This document shows, one piece after another, positions 5,165 to 5,192 of a stretch of DNA of 5,192 nucleotides. The stretch spans positions 1-5,192 of the forward strand of contig WLSJ01000114.1 of assembly GCA_009705865.1 (NCBI GenBank), in the 5' to 3' direction. Made by a program: the position numbers and the translations under genes. Each line of letters opens with the position of its first letter. Positions within the stretch are counted from its first letter, which is position 1. Origin of the DNA: Actinomycetota bacterium (lineage in GTDB: Bacteria; Actinomycetota; Acidimicrobiia; Acidimicrobiales; Ilumatobacteraceae). The notes beneath the pieces were generated by a model. It had not been told where the DNA came from, did not search any database, and worked only from the letters and a program-made list of their open reading frames with translations.

Positions 5165-5192
5165 GTTATTTGATGGCTGCGAAGCCCAATGC
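5165..5192. other. Window tail with no established feature
   Basis: The last 28 bp allow two readings. On the plus strand an ATG at 5173, eight bases after the hicA stop, opens MAAKPN. On the minus strand nine open codons end ALGFAAIK at a TAA (5168-5166), as the end of a convergent gene would. GGCT-GCGA-AGCC (5175-5186) is also a small hairpin. None can be confirmed at this length. Confidence 0.2.

Noticed and set aside
1..5192. CRISPR array, tRNA/rRNA, insertion sequence or phage att site
   Set aside because: No spaced direct repeats, cloverleaf, transposase or flanking target duplications were seen on either strand.

Overview
The window looks like a chromosomal piece of an actinobacterium with moderate GC content. 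SerC is of the mycobacterial type (it opens with a 'DGRFG.GPSKVR' motif and carries 'GTSHRQAPVKN'). The PAC2-family protein and the lipoprotein-type cobalamin-binding protein also fit Actinomycetota. The relaxed base composition suggests a low-to-mid-GC lineage such as freshwater or marine Acidimicrobiia. That placement is inference from protein style only.

Minus strand, read right to left from about 2626: a class I (subgroup Ib) aspartate-type aminotransferase (aspB, 2626-1418); a 283-bp gap holding inverted repeats, a cobalamin riboswitch (about 1370-1241) and its expression platform; the vitamin B12-binding lipoprotein btuF (1134-238); and, 9 bp later, the first 76 codons of the permease btuC (228-1, running off the left edge). 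The Shine-Dalgarno (SD) sequence of btuF lies inside a perfect 10-bp hairpin, so the natural reading is B12-repressed translation of a B12-uptake operon.

Plus strand, left to right: serC (2645-3772, GTG start), starting only 18 bp from the divergent aspB start; a PAC2-family (proteasome assembly chaperone-like) gene 11 bp after serC (3784-4668); then a compact HicBA-type toxin-antitoxin module with the antitoxin first (hicB 4732-4947; hicA 4940-5164, TTG start overlapping the hicB stop). A well-spaced -35/-10 pair just upstream of hicB predicts a leaderless transcript starting at its ATG. The last 28 bp hold no feature I can establish.

How the parts work together: SerC makes phosphoserine (serine, glycine and one-carbon supply), and the aminotransferase makes aspartate and/or arogenate, so the divergent pair is an amino-acid transamination cluster. 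The Btu operon imports corrinoids under riboswitch control. HicBA is a self-contained accessory module. I see no wholly new system. The least routine signals are the riboswitch with its SD-sequestering hairpin, the predicted leaderless hicBA promoter, and the very tight divergent aspB/serC junction.
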